64,000 nucleotides of DNA from Planctomycetota bacterium (lineage in GTDB: Bacteria > Planctomycetota > Brocadiia > JAADGH01). This document shows positions 7,864 to 16,175 of this stretch, piece after piece (the stretch's first letter is position 1; the number at the start of each line of letters is the position of its first letter). The position numbers and the translations under genes are program-made. The notes beneath the pieces were generated by a model, which saw nothing but the letters and a program-made list of their open reading frames with translations, was not told the DNA's origin and did not search any database. The stretch spans positions 62,001-126,000 of the forward strand of contig JAADGH010000239.1 in assembly GCA_013152475.1 (NCBI GenBank). Direction: 5' to 3'.

Positions 7864-8540
7864 GGCACGCCACCCGTGAAGAAATGCGCGAGATGGACCG
7901 CCGTGCTATCGAGGACTATGGCATTCCGGGCATGGTTCTGATGGAGAACGCCGGGCGTGCGACTGCCGAAGAGGTCCGTAAGATGCTCCCGGCGCCCGGC
8001 GACGGGACGGTCGTCATCCTCTGCGGCAAGGGGAACAATGGAGGCGACGGCCTCGTCGTGGCGCGTCACCTTCACAATCACGGCGTCGAGGTCCAGACGT
8101 TCGTAGCGTTCAGGATGGATGACGTTACGGAGGCCCAGGGCGATGCGGCAACGAACCTGCGGATCGTGGTAAATATGAAGCTGCCTATATCGGAACTGGT
8201 GAGCGCCGCCGATCTCCCCGACCTGACGCAGGCGGACGTGATTGTGGACGCTCTCCTCGGCACGGGCCTGTCGGGGGACGTACGCGAGCCGCTGCGCGGC
8301 ATCATCGAGGCGATCAACGCGAGCGGGGTCCCTGTGGTCGCTGTGGACATCCCATCGGGGCTGTGTGCGAACACGGGCGCGATGCTCGGTGCGGCGGTCC
8401 GGGCGAAGAAGACGGTCACCTTTGCCTGCCCGAAGAAGGGATTCCAACTGGCCGACGGGCCAAATTGCGTGGGTGAAGTCGTCGTTGCCGAGATCAGTAT
8501 TCCGCGCGAGCTGGTGGAGACCTATTGGAAAAAGGCTTAG
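7860..8540 (+). CDS. nnrE: NAD(P)H-hydrate epimerase (YjeF N-terminal domain)
   Basis: 226-residue protein corresponding only to the epimerase half of the two-domain E. coli protein; the ADP/ATP-dependent dehydratase half (NnrD) is not fused and not nearby. The family fingerprints are clear: EEMREMDRRAIEDYGIPGMVLMENAG is split here into the start helix and the MENAGR motif, followed by CGKGNNGGDGLVVARHL and VDALLGTGLSGDVREP. It repairs damaged NADHX/NADPHX by epimerising the R form. GTG start overlaps the cupin stop codon, so coupling is likely. Confidence 0.9.
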   Translation: MRHATREEMREMDRRAIEDYGIPGMVLMENAGRATAEEVRKMLPAPGDGTVVILCGKGNNGGDGLVVARHLHNHGVEVQTFVAFRMDDVTEAQGDAATNLRIVVNMKLPISELVSAADLPDLTQADVIVDALLGTGLSGDVREPLRGIIEAINASGVPVVAVDIPSGLCANTGAMLGAAVRAKKTVTFACPKKGFQLADGPNCVGEVVVAEISIPRELVETYWKKA

Positions 8541-8559
8541 GGACGAAGAAGACACACGA

Positions 8560-9321
8560 ATGCGAATTACCGTTTTAGGTTCAGGCACGTCCCATGGCGT
8601 GCCTATGCCGGTCTGCAAGTGTGCGGTGTGCACGTCGAAGGACCCGAAGAACAAGCGCACGCGGGCGTCTGTCCTGATCGAATACAACGACCGTGCGATT
8701 CTTGTGGACACGGCCACCGATTTCCGCCAGCAGGCGTTGGACAACGACATTCAGCGGGTCGACGCGATTCTGTTCACTCATGGCCACGCCGATCACATCC
8801 ACGGCCTCGACGACATCCGCCTCTACTGCTATTACCGCCGCCGCGCGATTCCGGCCTACGCCAACCCCTCGACGGCGCGGGTCATCAGGCAATCCTTCGC
8901 CTACGTCTTCCGGGGTGTCAATGAGGGTGGGGGGATACCTAAGATCGACCTGCGGGTGATCGACGGGCGCTTCACGCTGTATGGGCGCAAGGTGATCCCC
9001 GTGCCTCTCTGGCACGGCAAGCGGAAGATCCTGGGCTTTCGGATCGGTCGTTTCGCATATGCAACGGATTGCAGCGGCATCCCGAAGAGATCGATGGAAC
9101 TGCTGCGCGGGTTGGACGTCCTCCTCATCACCGGTCTGCGCCCGACGCCGCACCGGACACATTTCAGCGTCGACCAAGCACTGGAGATGATCAACGAATT
9201 GAAGCCCAGGCACGCCTACCTGACGCATATCACGCACCTGCTGGACCACGAGAAAACGAACGCGGCGCTGCCGGGCCACGTCAACCTGGCCTACGATGGC
9301 TTGGTCATCGAATCGCGGTAG
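8560..9321 (+). CDS. MBL-fold metal-dependent hydrolase (PhnP-like subgroup)
   Basis: 253-residue cytosolic hydrolase. The opening ITVLGSGTSHGVPMPVCKC with clustered cysteines, the metal motif THGHADHIHGLDDIR (HxHxDH), YATDCSGIP and the late histidines TPHRTHFS and LTHITHL match the PhnP/Zn-phosphodiesterase branch of the metallo-beta-lactamase superfamily. Relatives cleave cyclic phosphodiesters. No phn genes are nearby, so phosphonate metabolism is not implied. It ends 6 bases before the convergent endonuclease gene. Confidence 0.87.
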   Translation: MRITVLGSGTSHGVPMPVCKCAVCTSKDPKNKRTRASVLIEYNDRAILVDTATDFRQQALDNDIQRVDAILFTHGHADHIHGLDDIRLYCYYRRRAIPAYANPSTARVIRQSFAYVFRGVNEGGGIPKIDLRVIDGRFTLYGRKVIPVPLWHGKRKILGFRIGRFAYATDCSGIPKRSMELLRGLDVLLITGLRPTPHRTHFSVDQALEMINELKPRHAYLTHITHLLDHEKTNAALPGHVNLAYDGLVIESR

Positions 9322-9327
9322 CGCCAG

Positions 9328-10182
9328 CTATTCTTGGACCAGGCGGCGCAGCGTCCCGAGGTTCCGTCGGTCCCAGTAATAGCTCTTCCCCTTGGGCGTC
9401 TCCAGGTACATGGGATGGTTGGCAAAGCGGGGATCGTTCAAGAGATGGCGGAACGCATTGAGGCCGAGCTTCCCCCTCCCGATATGCTCGTGTCGGTCGA
9501 GTCGGCTGCCGAGATCGCCCTTCGAATCGTTCAGGTGGATGGCCCTGAGGTAGTCCAGGCCGATGACGCGGTCAAACTCCTGCATGACCTGGCGGTAGCC
9601 CTTTCTTGTGCGGAGGTCATAGCCGGCGGCAAAGGTATGGCAGGTGTCGTAGCAGACTCCGAGGCGCCTCTCGCCGTCCTTTGTTTCTTCGATGATCTCC
9701 CGGAGTTGTTCGAATCGATAGCCAAGGACCGTCCCCATCCCGGCGGTGGTCTCCAGAAGAATTTTGACGTTTGCGTTTTTCGTATGTGCGTGAATCGTGG
9801 TCAGCGCATCGGCGATCCTCTTCAGCCCTTCGCTTTCTCCGCGTCCGCCGTGTGCGCCGGGGTGCATGATGAGGTAGGGCAGGCCGAGAACGTCCGCCCG
9901 GCGGACCTCGTCCTCCAGGGCGGCCATCGACCTTCGGTAGGTCGTTTCATTGGTTGAGCAAAGGTTGATGAGGTAGCAGTCGTGCGCTACCGCGAGATCG
10001 ATGCCCGTCTCCCTCTGGGCCTTTTCGAACAGCCGCACGTCGTCAACGCTAATCTCCTTCGCGCGCCAGTTGACGTTTGGGCGGGTGAAGATCTGAATTG
10101 TGTCACACCGGACGTCATGTCCGCGTTCGAGCGCCTTGTGGAGGCCGCCGGCGATTGACATGTGCGCGCCGAGGAGGGGCAT
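9328..10182 (-). CDS. nfo: Endonuclease IV (AP endonuclease)
   Basis: 284-residue DNA-repair enzyme that incises abasic sites using three zinc ions. The full ligand set is visible: MHPGAHGG, LLETTAGMG, CYDTCHTFAAGYD, HLNDSKGDLGSRLDRHEHIG and a late YLETPKG. Start GAHMSIAGGLHKA is the canonical N-terminus. It is last in a four-gene minus-strand operon, 9 bases after dsbD, following the diadenylate cyclase and universal stress protein. The context suggests an oxidative-damage or stress-response unit (inference). Confidence 0.95.
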   Translation of the reverse strand: MPLLGAHMSIAGGLHKALERGHDVRCDTIQIFTRPNVNWRAKEISVDDVRLFEKAQRETGIDLAVAHDCYLINLCSTNETTYRRSMAALEDEVRRADVLGLPYLIMHPGAHGGRGESEGLKRIADALTTIHAHTKNANVKILLETTAGMGTVLGYRFEQLREIIEETKDGERRLGVCYDTCHTFAAGYDLRTRKGYRQVMQEFDRVIGLDYLRAIHLNDSKGDLGSRLDRHEHIGRGKLGLNAFRHLLNDPRFANHPMYLETPKGKSYYWDRRNLGTLRRLVQE

Positions 10183-10191
10183 GGGGGGTCC

Positions 10192-11973
10192 CTACTTGAC
10201 TTGCCGCATTCGCTTGAGCATCTCCTCTGGGGAGATGTAGTCATGAACGGTGAGGTCCTTTTGAAGCTCGCCGTTGCGGTCCATAAAGAGCACGGTGGGG
10301 AGCTGCTGAATGCCGTATTCCTGTTTCCACTTTTCAACCTGTGGCGATTTGGTGTCGGAGAAGTCGAGCTTGACGGGGATGAAACGCTTTATTTCCTCAA
10401 CGACGCGTGGATCGCGAAATGTGGTTTGTGCGAGTTCCTCGCACTTCACACACCAATCTGCCCAGACGTCGATGAGGATTGGCTTCTGTTCGGTGATGGA
10501 TCGCGACTCGGCCTCCATGACGGAGTTCATCCACGGGATCGGCGACGCGTCTTCCGTCTTGGCCGTTGGGGTGGGCTTCGGCGTCCCGATCCAAAGCCCT
10601 GCCAGGATGCCGAGGAGGATCGTTATCACACTTAGGGCGAGAAGGCCCTTCGGCGCCTTGAGGCCCTGTTTCAAAATCTCACTGAGATAAATACCCGACA
10701 TGATTGCGGCCACGACGATGACGGATGGGAAGGCGTTCGGCCGGATGAGAATGCGTCCGTACCAGAGCGCCCCGGCGATGAGGGCCACACCCATGGCCTT
10801 CTTGATTACTTCCATCCAGCCTCCGGATCTGGGTAACGAGGCCAGGACGCCGGAGAAAGTTCCGATGATGATAAAGAGAATCCCCAAGCCCAAGGCCATG
10901 GCGAAGAACACAATGAAACCGAGGAACACATTGCCCGTCTGGCTTACGTAGGCGAGGGCCGCGAAGATAACCGGTGCACCGCACGGTGAAACGACGACGC
11001 CACCGAGGAAGCCCATCAGGAACACGCCCACAATTCCGGCGCCCTTCTTGCCGCCGAATTTCCCGACGAGGGCCGGCGGCAGTTGCAGCTCGAATGCCCC
11101 CATCATTGCGAAGCCGAGGACGACAAATAAGGCGGTCAGTGGAGCAACGAATTTCGGGTTGCCCGCCGCCTGGCCGAAGATGCTGCCCGTGGCGCCGGCA
11201 ATCACGCCGAGCGTCGAGAACATGGTGGCGATTCCGAGGACGTAGACGAGGGACAGGACGAAGCCCCGGCTGCGGCTCCCGCCCGCGCCTGTGCCGATGA
11301 TGCCGATCGTAATGGGGATCATTGGATAGACGCAGGGGGTGAGACTCAATAGGATCCCTGCGAGGAAGGCGAGCATTGCGGCGGCGCCGTAACTTCCGGC
11401 CCCAAGGGCTTTTGAGAAGCGTGCCGTCAGGCTGCGGTCCTTCTTGACATCGGGTTTCGACGGCTCGGCCGAGGGCACAGGTCGGGTCTGTGGAACCGTC
11501 CCGGCTTGCACCGTAAGATGAAGTGTGAATTCCTTTTCGGCCGGAAGGAAGCATGCCGTCCGCGAGCAGCCCTGATAGACGAGTTTGACCTTGATCTCCT
11601 TTTCACCCGGGGAGGCGGTGCCGGCAATGTGGAGCGGTACGATGAACGTGCCCTTGCCCTCGTAAGACTCGACCTCGCCACCGAGAGCCGGCAGGTTCCG
11701 GCGCTTGGTGGCCGGTTCGATGATCTTGCCGCTTTGGACCCCCTTGGGAGCGTCAACGGAGACCTTCGTCTGATTCTTGGTCAGGTGGTATCCCTCTTTG
11801 ATCTCGACGGTCACCTGTGCGTTGACCGTTTCGCCGGGACGGACCTGTTCCCTGTCCAGGCTGCACGAGGTCTTGATCCACTCTTTATCCTGGGCAGCGG
11901 CAGGGGTCTGCGCCGGCAGCGCGATGCAAAGGAGGAGGAGGAATAGGCGAGAAGCGTGGAGACGAGTTGGCAT
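10192..11973 (-). CDS. dsbD: Thiol:disulfide interchange protein DsbD
   Basis: 593-residue inner-membrane electron carrier passing cytosolic thioredoxin electrons to the periplasm. All three modules are present: a signal peptide and N-terminal periplasmic immunoglobulin-like domain with the CSRTAC pair; a central eight-helix domain with SLTPCVYPMIPITIG and VSPCGAPVIFAA (one Cys each); and a C-terminal thioredoxin domain with WADWCVKCEEL. The ATG at 11973 has GAGGAAC upstream; the adjacent TTG at 11976 is less likely. It follows the universal stress protein by 30 bases. Confidence 0.93.
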   Translation of the reverse strand: MPTRLHASRLFLLLLCIALPAQTPAAAQDKEWIKTSCSLDREQVRPGETVNAQVTVEIKEGYHLTKNQTKVSVDAPKGVQSGKIIEPATKRRNLPALGGEVESYEGKGTFIVPLHIAGTASPGEKEIKVKLVYQGCSRTACFLPAEKEFTLHLTVQAGTVPQTRPVPSAEPSKPDVKKDRSLTARFSKALGAGSYGAAAMLAFLAGILLSLTPCVYPMIPITIGIIGTGAGGSRSRGFVLSLVYVLGIATMFSTLGVIAGATGSIFGQAAGNPKFVAPLTALFVVLGFAMMGAFELQLPPALVGKFGGKKGAGIVGVFLMGFLGGVVVSPCGAPVIFAALAYVSQTGNVFLGFIVFFAMALGLGILFIIIGTFSGVLASLPRSGGWMEVIKKAMGVALIAGALWYGRILIRPNAFPSVIVVAAIMSGIYLSEILKQGLKAPKGLLALSVITILLGILAGLWIGTPKPTPTAKTEDASPIPWMNSVMEAESRSITEQKPILIDVWADWCVKCEELAQTTFRDPRVVEEIKRFIPVKLDFSDTKSPQVEKWKQEYGIQQLPTVLFMDRNGELQKDLTVHDYISPEEMLKRMRQVK

Positions 11974-12003
11974 CAATAGTTCCTCTGTGCGGATCGCTTG
12001 CGA

Positions 12004-12786
12004 TTACCAGTACACCAGCAGAGACGAATGGGCGTTGTCGACGAGCGTGGTCGCCGTGCTGCCGAAGAGGAGGTCCTTGATCGTACCGTGGCCGGTGGCG
12101 CCAATGGCGATGAGGTCGCAATTGCGGACCTCAGCGACATCGAGGATAACCTCCGCCGGGTCGCCTTCGATGAGCATGGACGTCGAGTTCACGTTGTAGT
12201 TCTCGAGATATCCTTTTGCGGAGGAGAGGATCGGCCCGCCCTTGGCCGGATCGGACGATACGTTAAGCAGGAGTATTTCCGCGCCGAGTTTTTCGGCGAT
12301 GATCGCCACAATCTCGAGAGCATGCCCGGCCCGGCTGCTGCCGTCGCACCCGATGAGGATTTTCTTGATCTGCTCGTGCCCGGGACGCACAACGAAGACC
12401 GGCTTCTTGGACTGCTTGATGGCCTTGCGCGCGGCGTCAGCGCGAGCATCGTTCTCGCCGGCATGCTCCAGCGGCGGGGCGCCCAGGATGATCAAATCGG
12501 TTTTTTCGCCTTCAATACTAATCTCTTCGACAAAGTCGCCGACGAGCAGGCTGGTTCTACATTCGACGCCCCATTCCTCGCATTGTTTTTCCAGGCCGAT
12601 GAGGGCCTCGCGCTTGGTCTCCTCAAGGGTCTGCACGGCCTGTGGGTTCTCGCCCAGCGAGCTTTCGTCGAGCACGCTTATGCCGAGGATGCGCGCGTGA
12701 AGCGATTCGGCCAGGTTCTTGGCCACGTCCAAGGCCGCCCGGTCGTATTCGTTACCCCCGTATCTGAGCAGTAGGCTGCGCACCAT
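12004..12786 (-). CDS. Tandem-domain universal stress protein
   Basis: 260 residues with two UspA-like domains. The second contains the ATP-binding signature GATGHGTIKDLLFGSTA (G-2x-G-9x-G-S/T form) after ILIGCDGS; the first has DLIILGAPPLEH but lacks a clear G-rich loop and is probably degenerate. Start ATG follows AGGGAG at good spacing. It sits 35 bases after the diadenylate cyclase gene and before dsbD. USP-fold domains can bind ATP, AMP or, as in KdpD, c-di-AMP, so a functional link with the cyclase is possible but unproven. Confidence 0.85.
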   Translation of the reverse strand: MVRSLLLRYGGNEYDRAALDVAKNLAESLHARILGISVLDESSLGENPQAVQTLEETKREALIGLEKQCEEWGVECRTSLLVGDFVEEISIEGEKTDLIILGAPPLEHAGENDARADAARKAIKQSKKPVFVVRPGHEQIKKILIGCDGSSRAGHALEIVAIIAEKLGAEILLLNVSSDPAKGGPILSSAKGYLENYNVNSTSMLIEGDPAEVILDVAEVRNCDLIAIGATGHGTIKDLLFGSTATTLVDNAHSSLLVYW

Positions 12787-12821
12787 TCCGATCTCCCTGA
12801 AATCTCAACGAAACGTACATG

Positions 12822-13730
12822 TCACTTAGAGTTTATTTTTCCCGCAAGGGTTTCGTCAGGCGCTTCGCGCGGTTTTTCGATCTCCATAACGATCTTTCCG
12901 GCGCGAAAGGTCGTGACGGTCCCCGTTGATTCCGAGATCGTAACGGCGATGGCCCGAGTGCTTGCCGTGACGGACGCCGCGGCCTCGTGGCGGGCGCCCA
13001 GCCCTTGAGGTAGCTTGTCCCCCCGCTTGCCGGGCTGGAGGTAAGTCCCGGCGGACATGATCACGCCGTCGCTTCGAATGACGAACGCGCCATCGAGCGC
13101 GGAAAACTCCTTGATCGTTTCTTCGAGCCGCTCGTCAAGGATATTGCGCTCCTCTTCGGGATAGCCGCGGAATGGATTGATGACGAGCTGCGAGCAGTAC
13201 TCGGCAACCTTGTCGGTATCCCCGATGACGAACAGCGCCCCCACGGGCTTGCCCTCGCGGCCCTCGACGGCCAGTTCGGTTGCCAGTTGCACCACCCGCT
13301 CGAATACCTCCGGGTTCACGCTCTCTGTCAGGCGGTAGTCGGCGGCCGACTTGAATAGCTCGGATTCCTCCCCGACCTGGAGGACCACGACCGTATCGAG
13401 GATATTTGAACCCGCGATGCCCGACAGACAGACGATGTGGTCGCCGGGCTGAATCAATTCCTTGCTGAGCGCGATGAGCAGTGCGATCTTGATCTGGCCC
13501 ATGCGGGTGAGGCTGAAGGGGGGGACCTGGAGGACCGTTTGTGCAACATCTTCCGCCTGATCGGTTTCGATCTGTTCTTTGCTCACGATCACCAGCTTGG
13601 CCTCACGGGCAATACTGCGAATCTGGTGGAGGTCGGGAAAGACGTCGGCATAGACGAAAATCGCCTTCGCATCAATGTCCTTTGCGACCTGCTCTGCGTG
13701 GCGCAGGATGCTTTCCGTTAAGATTTCCAT
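12822..13730 (-). CDS. DacZ-like diadenylate cyclase
   Basis: 302 residues. The C-terminal half is a DAC (DisA_N) domain with the catalytic DGAF motif (D213) and GLGARHEAAASVT carrying the RH pair (about 246-247), followed by AIAVTISESTGTVTTF. The N-terminal half (LRHAEQVAKDIDAKAIFVYAD, KLVIVSK) resembles the pyruvate-kinase-C-like domain found in archaeal-type DacZ rather than the membrane helices of CdaA or the DNA-binding part of DisA. The expected reaction is 2 ATP to c-di-AMP in the cytosol. First gene of a four-gene operon with its own promoter and an attenuator-like leader. Confidence 0.82.
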   Translation of the reverse strand: MEILTESILRHAEQVAKDIDAKAIFVYADVFPDLHQIRSIAREAKLVIVSKEQIETDQAEDVAQTVLQVPPFSLTRMGQIKIALLIALSKELIQPGDHIVCLSGIAGSNILDTVVVLQVGEESELFKSAADYRLTESVNPEVFERVVQLATELAVEGREGKPVGALFVIGDTDKVAEYCSQLVINPFRGYPEEERNILDERLEETIKEFSALDGAFVIRSDGVIMSAGTYLQPGKRGDKLPQGLGARHEAAASVTASTRAIAVTISESTGTVTTFRAGKIVMEIEKPREAPDETLAGKINSK

Positions 13731-13743
13731 AGGCTCTTCTCAC

Positions 13744-13773
13744 AAAAAAAGACGCTGGCCCTATCCCAGGGCC
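13744..13773 (-). terminator. Hairpin plus T7 tract in the diadenylate cyclase leader
   Basis: On the minus strand GGCCCT-GGGAT-AGGGCC (13773-13757) is followed after six bases by seven T residues (13750-13744), between the promoter and the start codon. It resembles a leader terminator/attenuator, although the gap between stem and T-run is longer than ideal. Confidence 0.4.
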
Positions 13774-13781
13774 TGTAATGA

Positions 13782-13811
13782 AGTGTAGTCGGTTGCCGGG
13801 TGTGTTGTCAA
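13782..13811 (-). promoter_or_regulatory. Promoter of the diadenylate cyclase-usp-dsbD-nfo operon
   Basis: Minus-strand -35 TTGACA (13811-13806), 18-bp spacer, -10 TACACT (13787-13782). Confidence 0.6.
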
Positions 13812-14055
13812 TCCTTATTATCTGAGGAGTTTCTCCATCACCTTTACCGTGTCATCGCGAGGCGCCTCGGGACGGCATAGCCATTCGGCTCCGCCTCTTT
13901 GCTGCGAAAGGAGTCCGACAGGGCCTGACGGATGACCCGTTCCGAGGCAGAGCCTCGGAACGAGAAACGACGCGATCTCGCACGCTCAATCACCGTCGAT
14001 TCGCCAGATTGCTTCGTCGTCACGCGAAGCGCGTGACTCCTCGCAAATCTGAACC
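13812..14055. repeat. REP-like intergenic region with two perfect hairpins
   Basis: No gene is supported here. Two strong inverted repeats stand out: CGTTCCGAGGC/GCCTCGGAACG (13938-13948 and 13952-13962, 3-base loop) and GTCACGCG/CGCGTGAC (14019-14026 and 14030-14037, loop AAG). The outer sequences GTCATCGCGAGG and CCAGATTGCTTCGTCG...CTCCTCGCAA resemble the widespread intergenic repeat family with the core TCATTGCGAGGAGC...GAAGCAATCTGG. This looks like dispersed REP/MITE-type DNA. Confidence 0.55.
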
Positions 14056-14084
14056 TTGACATGTCGCATCCACAGGGGTACCAT
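14056..14084 (+). promoter_or_regulatory. Promoter of the secreted beta-sandwich protein gene
   Basis: -35 TTGACA (14056-14061), 17-bp spacer, -10 TACCAT (14079-14084), about 40 bases before the start codon. Confidence 0.5.
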
Positions 14085-14125
14085 ACAGACAAGAAGTTTG
14101 CATTGCGCTCTCCGCCTGATTGACC

Positions 14126-16060
14126 ATGGTCCACATGAAAATCATGCTTCCGGCCCGATTCGCAACTGCGATGCTCGCATCCATCCTGGCGCTCACGGCG
14201 ACTGCGCCTGTTGCGCGAGCCGACGCCAGACGCCTGGTTTCGTTCGGAACGGAGTGGCGTTACCAGGACAAGGGGGAGGACCTCGGAACCGAGTGGCGCA
14301 GTCCCGAGTTCACGTACGCCGCGTGGCCCGTGGGGAAGTCGCCCCTCGCCTACGGCGAGATCGGTGCGGCAACGAAACTCTCGTTTGGGGAGGATCCCAA
14401 GAACAAACCCATCACCACTTACTTCCGGAAGTATTTCATCCTCGATCAAATCCCCAAGGACAACGAACTGACGCTGAACATCAAGTATGCCGACGGGTTC
14501 GCGCTCTATCTCAACGGCAAGCTCCTCAAGGCCGCAAATCTGCCGGACAAGTTTGATTCCAAGACCCCCGCGCTGAAGCCCCATGATTTCGCCGTGCCGG
14601 AGATATTTGAGGCCATGCCCACCACTCTCCTGCGCGAAGGAAAAAACTACTTGGCGGTCGAGGTGCACCTGCACAGTCCTGCCAGCCAAAAACTGGGCCT
14701 CAACATGGAACTCAAGATCAGCCCCATCAGCGATCGGCTTCGGATCAAGCCGGCCGTCGATGCCCCGGCGATCAAGGAATGGCTCGTAAGCGATGTCTTC
14801 CCCAACGACGATCAATCCACCCGGCTCAAGAGAGACTACCTGAATGGCGAAGCGGCGGCGCTGCCTGATCCGTCATCCAAACTCGGGGCGAAGGTGTGGC
14901 GGGCCTATTCCAGCCCGGACGGCTGCATGGATTTCACGGATGAGAGATTCAAACTGAGCCGAAAGACCAACATTGCGATCTACGCACACACGTATGTCTA
15001 CTCGCCCATCGAGCAGGGAGCGCTCCTCATTATGGGCAGCGACGACGGCTGCGCCGCATGGCTGAACGGGCATCGCGTGCACTTCAACGACATCTATCGC
15101 GGCTTCGTGGCCGACAAGGACGAGGCGCCTGTCCACCTCTTGGCCGGATGGAACCGACTGCTCGTGAAGGTAAGCCAAGGCGGCGGCAGCTGGAAGCTTC
15201 AGGCGAAGCTCGCTCACATCGACGGCAAAGGCATCAAGGGCCTCAACTACTCCATCAAGAACCCCTTGTCCCCCCAGGAGTGGGCCGCCCGGCGCTCGAC
15301 CGCGACGATGGACATCATGCGGGGCAAGACGATGGCCTACGTGAACAACGGCCGGCTCGCACTGTGGATCGGCCAGTCGCAGGACAGCATGGTGAACATC
15401 CTGGTCGATGGGAAACGCGCGGGGAGCCTGCGGGCGGCCGTCGCGCAATTCGAGAAGAGGGGCGTCGGATATCGCAAGACGGGGGTGGGTTGGTGCGAAG
15501 CAAACAAGGTGAAGGACATCAAGATTGACTCGACGGACCCCAAGGTTTGCGCCGCCGACGTCACCGTTGAGCGAACCGATTCAAAGGAAACGCAGCGGAA
15601 GTTCGAGGCGACCTATCGCTTCACCATCCGCCTGAACCAGCCGTGGTTCGAAAGCCGCCTGCTCAGACTCAAGAACACCGATACCGTGGAATACCTCGTG
15701 TGCGGCTACTGGCACAAGCTCCAGCCGCCGTTCAGCGACGCTGAGCCTCATTGTTGCCAGTGGATTGCCGCGTGGGCGTCCGACGCCGGCGGCGTTGGCG
15801 CATTCGTCCAGGACGAGGACGCTGTCGTCCTTGCGCTGCGAAGCCACGATGGCCGACCATACGGAGACATCACCCGGACTCTCGGCAGGCGAATCGCACC
15901 GGGTTTTGGAATCTCACTCGACGAGCCGGCCGTGATTATCTTCGTCACGGAGAAACGCCAGCCGGACGGCATCCTCAAGGAGGGCGCGCTCATACGCCTG
16001 AGGCGCTACGGCTGGGGCGATGTTCAGGCCGCGCCTACTCCGCAAGGGCAAGGGAGCTGA
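14126..16060 (+). CDS. Secreted protein with carbohydrate-binding-like beta-sandwich domains
   Basis: About 644 residues with a signal peptide (hydrophobic LPARFATAMLASILALTATA ending near ARADA). No Shine-Dalgarno singles out the start: ATGs at 14126 and 14135 are both possible. Residues about 25-215 and 240-380 each look like galactose-binding-domain-type jelly rolls, with recurring cues: TYFRKYFIL...YADGFALYLNGK...EGKNYLAVEVHLHS, and later MGSDDGCAAWLNGHRV...LLAGWNRLLVKVSQGGG. The C-terminal 250 residues (GRLALWIGQSQDSMVNILVDG; VFVTEKRQPDG) are unassigned. Such modules occur in large numbers in Planctomycetes-like genomes. Exported; function unknown. Isolated transcription unit. Confidence 0.75.
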   Translation: MVHMKIMLPARFATAMLASILALTATAPVARADARRLVSFGTEWRYQDKGEDLGTEWRSPEFTYAAWPVGKSPLAYGEIGAATKLSFGEDPKNKPITTYFRKYFILDQIPKDNELTLNIKYADGFALYLNGKLLKAANLPDKFDSKTPALKPHDFAVPEIFEAMPTTLLREGKNYLAVEVHLHSPASQKLGLNMELKISPISDRLRIKPAVDAPAIKEWLVSDVFPNDDQSTRLKRDYLNGEAAALPDPSSKLGAKVWRAYSSPDGCMDFTDERFKLSRKTNIAIYAHTYVYSPIEQGALLIMGSDDGCAAWLNGHRVHFNDIYRGFVADKDEAPVHLLAGWNRLLVKVSQGGGSWKLQAKLAHIDGKGIKGLNYSIKNPLSPQEWAARRSTATMDIMRGKTMAYVNNGRLALWIGQSQDSMVNILVDGKRAGSLRAAVAQFEKRGVGYRKTGVGWCEANKVKDIKIDSTDPKVCAADVTVERTDSKETQRKFEATYRFTIRLNQPWFESRLLRLKNTDTVEYLVCGYWHKLQPPFSDAEPHCCQWIAAWASDAGGVGAFVQDEDAVVLALRSHDGRPYGDITRTLGRRIAPGFGISLDEPAVIIFVTEKRQPDGILKEGALIRLRRYGWGDVQAAPTPQGQGS

Positions 16061-16175
16061 ACAACACGGGGCCCTGGACTCGTCAATCCAGAACCGGGGA
16101 CTGTGGTGGGGAAATCCCGCCTCCAGGCGATGACCTGCTCCTCCACGTGCCTGGCCGCCGCCAGGGCCTCCTGTA

